The translations under genes were made by a program, and so were the position numbers. This document shows, in pieces, positions 63,598 through 64,000 of a stretch of 64,000 nt of DNA (the stretch's first letter is position 1; each line of letters begins with the position of its first letter). Below the pieces are notes generated by a model. The model did not search any database, was not told the origin of the DNA, and saw only the letters and a program-made list of their open reading frames with translations. Source of the stretch: Bordetella petrii (lineage in GTDB: Bacteria > Pseudomonadota > Gammaproteobacteria > Burkholderiales > Burkholderiaceae_B); NCBI RefSeq assembly GCF_000067205.1, contig NC_010170.1, positions 5,223,951-5,287,950 on the forward strand, written 5' to 3'.

Positions 63598-63732
63598 TTA
63601 CACGGCCAGGCGCTTGCGGCCTTTGGCGCGACGGGCGTTCAGCACGGCGCGGCCGCCACGGGTTTTCATGCGCACGCGAAAGCCGTGGGTACGCTTGCGG
63701 CGGGTAACGGAAGGTTGGTAGGTGCGTTTCAT
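63598..63732 (-). CDS. rpmH: 50S ribosomal protein L34
   Basis: A 44-residue, very basic protein that reads [18 protein letters not shown], continues [19 protein letters not shown], and ends GRKRLAV. This is L34 in full. It is the first gene of rpmH-rnpA-yidD-yidC, behind a clear promoter. Confidence 0.98.
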   Translation of the reverse strand: MKRTYQPSVTRRKRTHGFRVRMKTRGGRAVLNARRAKGRKRLAV

Positions 63733-63878
63733 GGACGATCCACAAAAAGAACAACGTCAGAAGGGACCTGCCCGACGGGTTCCCGGCCAGGGCATGCCCT
63801 GGCGCACATGACGGCGGGGGCGGGCCCCGGCGTACGAAAAAGGAACCTTCTGACAGACAGAATTCGGAAAAGCCCATC

Positions 63879-63907
63879 ATTTCAGCAAGTTTTCTCTGCC
63901 TTGTCAA
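63879..63907 (-). promoter_or_regulatory. sigma-70 promoter of rpmH-rnpA
   Basis: On the minus strand TTGACA (63902-63907) and TGAAAT (63879-63884) are 17 bp apart, 147 bp upstream of the rpmH start. The -35 box is perfect. Confidence 0.75.
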
Positions 63908-63947
63908 ACAGTTACGGCCAGAAGACAGGGACGCAACAGCCGCGGCC

Positions 63948-63956
63948 TGTGGATAA
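63948..63956 (-). promoter_or_regulatory. DnaA box upstream of rpmH
   Basis: TGTGGATAA, the complement of TTATCCACA, lies 41 bp upstream of the rpmH -35 box. The rpmH-dnaA interval is a usual place for DnaA boxes; the rest of it, and dnaA itself, would lie past the window end. Nothing else is recognised in 63957-64000. Confidence 0.65.
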
Positions 63957-64000
63957 CCCACCCCCAGGCAAGGTAGAATCGAGGTTTGAATAAGAGCGAC

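Overview
The window is GC-rich chromosomal DNA of a betaproteobacterium in the Alcaligenaceae (Bordetella/Achromobacter group). This rests on the gene order tRNA-Tyr/Gly/Thr-tuf-tRNA-Trp-secE-nusG-rplKAJL-rpoBC next to mnmG-rsmG-parA-parB, on the protein sequences, and on a Bug-type TctC receptor. The genus is inferred from memory of gene order, not from a search. No insertion sequence, prophage, rRNA operon or CRISPR array is visible.

Left block (0-21 kb, almost all minus strand): a small lipoprotein gene converges on rpoC across a shared terminator. Reading leftward from 14.5 kb are three tRNA genes, tuf, tRNA-Trp, secE, nusG, rplK, rplA, rplJ, rplL, rpoB and rpoC. Behind a well-placed promoter this is the translation/transcription core. 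Then come a type II asparaginase, parB, parA, rsmG and mnmG in a tightly overlapping chain. rsmG carries an unusual N-terminal extension built from tandem 60-bp repeats that start at the mnmG stop codon. Upstream of mnmG are three parS sites and near-DnaA boxes, then a cold shock gene.

Middle block (21-49 kb): an aminotransferase, then a complete tricarboxylate transport system with its two-component regulator (tctD-tctE-tctC-tctB-tctA). An AT-rich 400-bp gap at 28.0-28.4 kb holds two perfect DnaA boxes, and gene direction flips there from mostly minus to mostly plus. To its right lie ada (with a degenerate zinc site), a DUF924 gene, and a nitrate respiration island: two NarK transporters, narGHJI, a parvulin, moaA, a beta carbonic anhydrase and narXL. 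A KefB-type antiporter follows, then on the minus strand a nitrite/formate channel paired with a PP2C-phosphatase/Ser-Thr-kinase fusion.

Right block (49-64 kb): mnmE, then a plus-strand peptide-type ABC transporter with an M20 amidohydrolase, a TauD-type dioxygenase and an ABC ATPase/permease pair. The receptor gene of that pair seems reduced to a signal peptide. Last come yidC, yidD, rnpA and rpmH on the minus strand, with the rpmH promoter and a DnaA box at the edge. dnaA would be expected just beyond the window, but is not seen. The usual rpmH-rnpA-yidD-yidC-mnmE-mnmG-rsmG-parA-parB block is thus present in order but split by about 10 kb and 29 kb of other genes.
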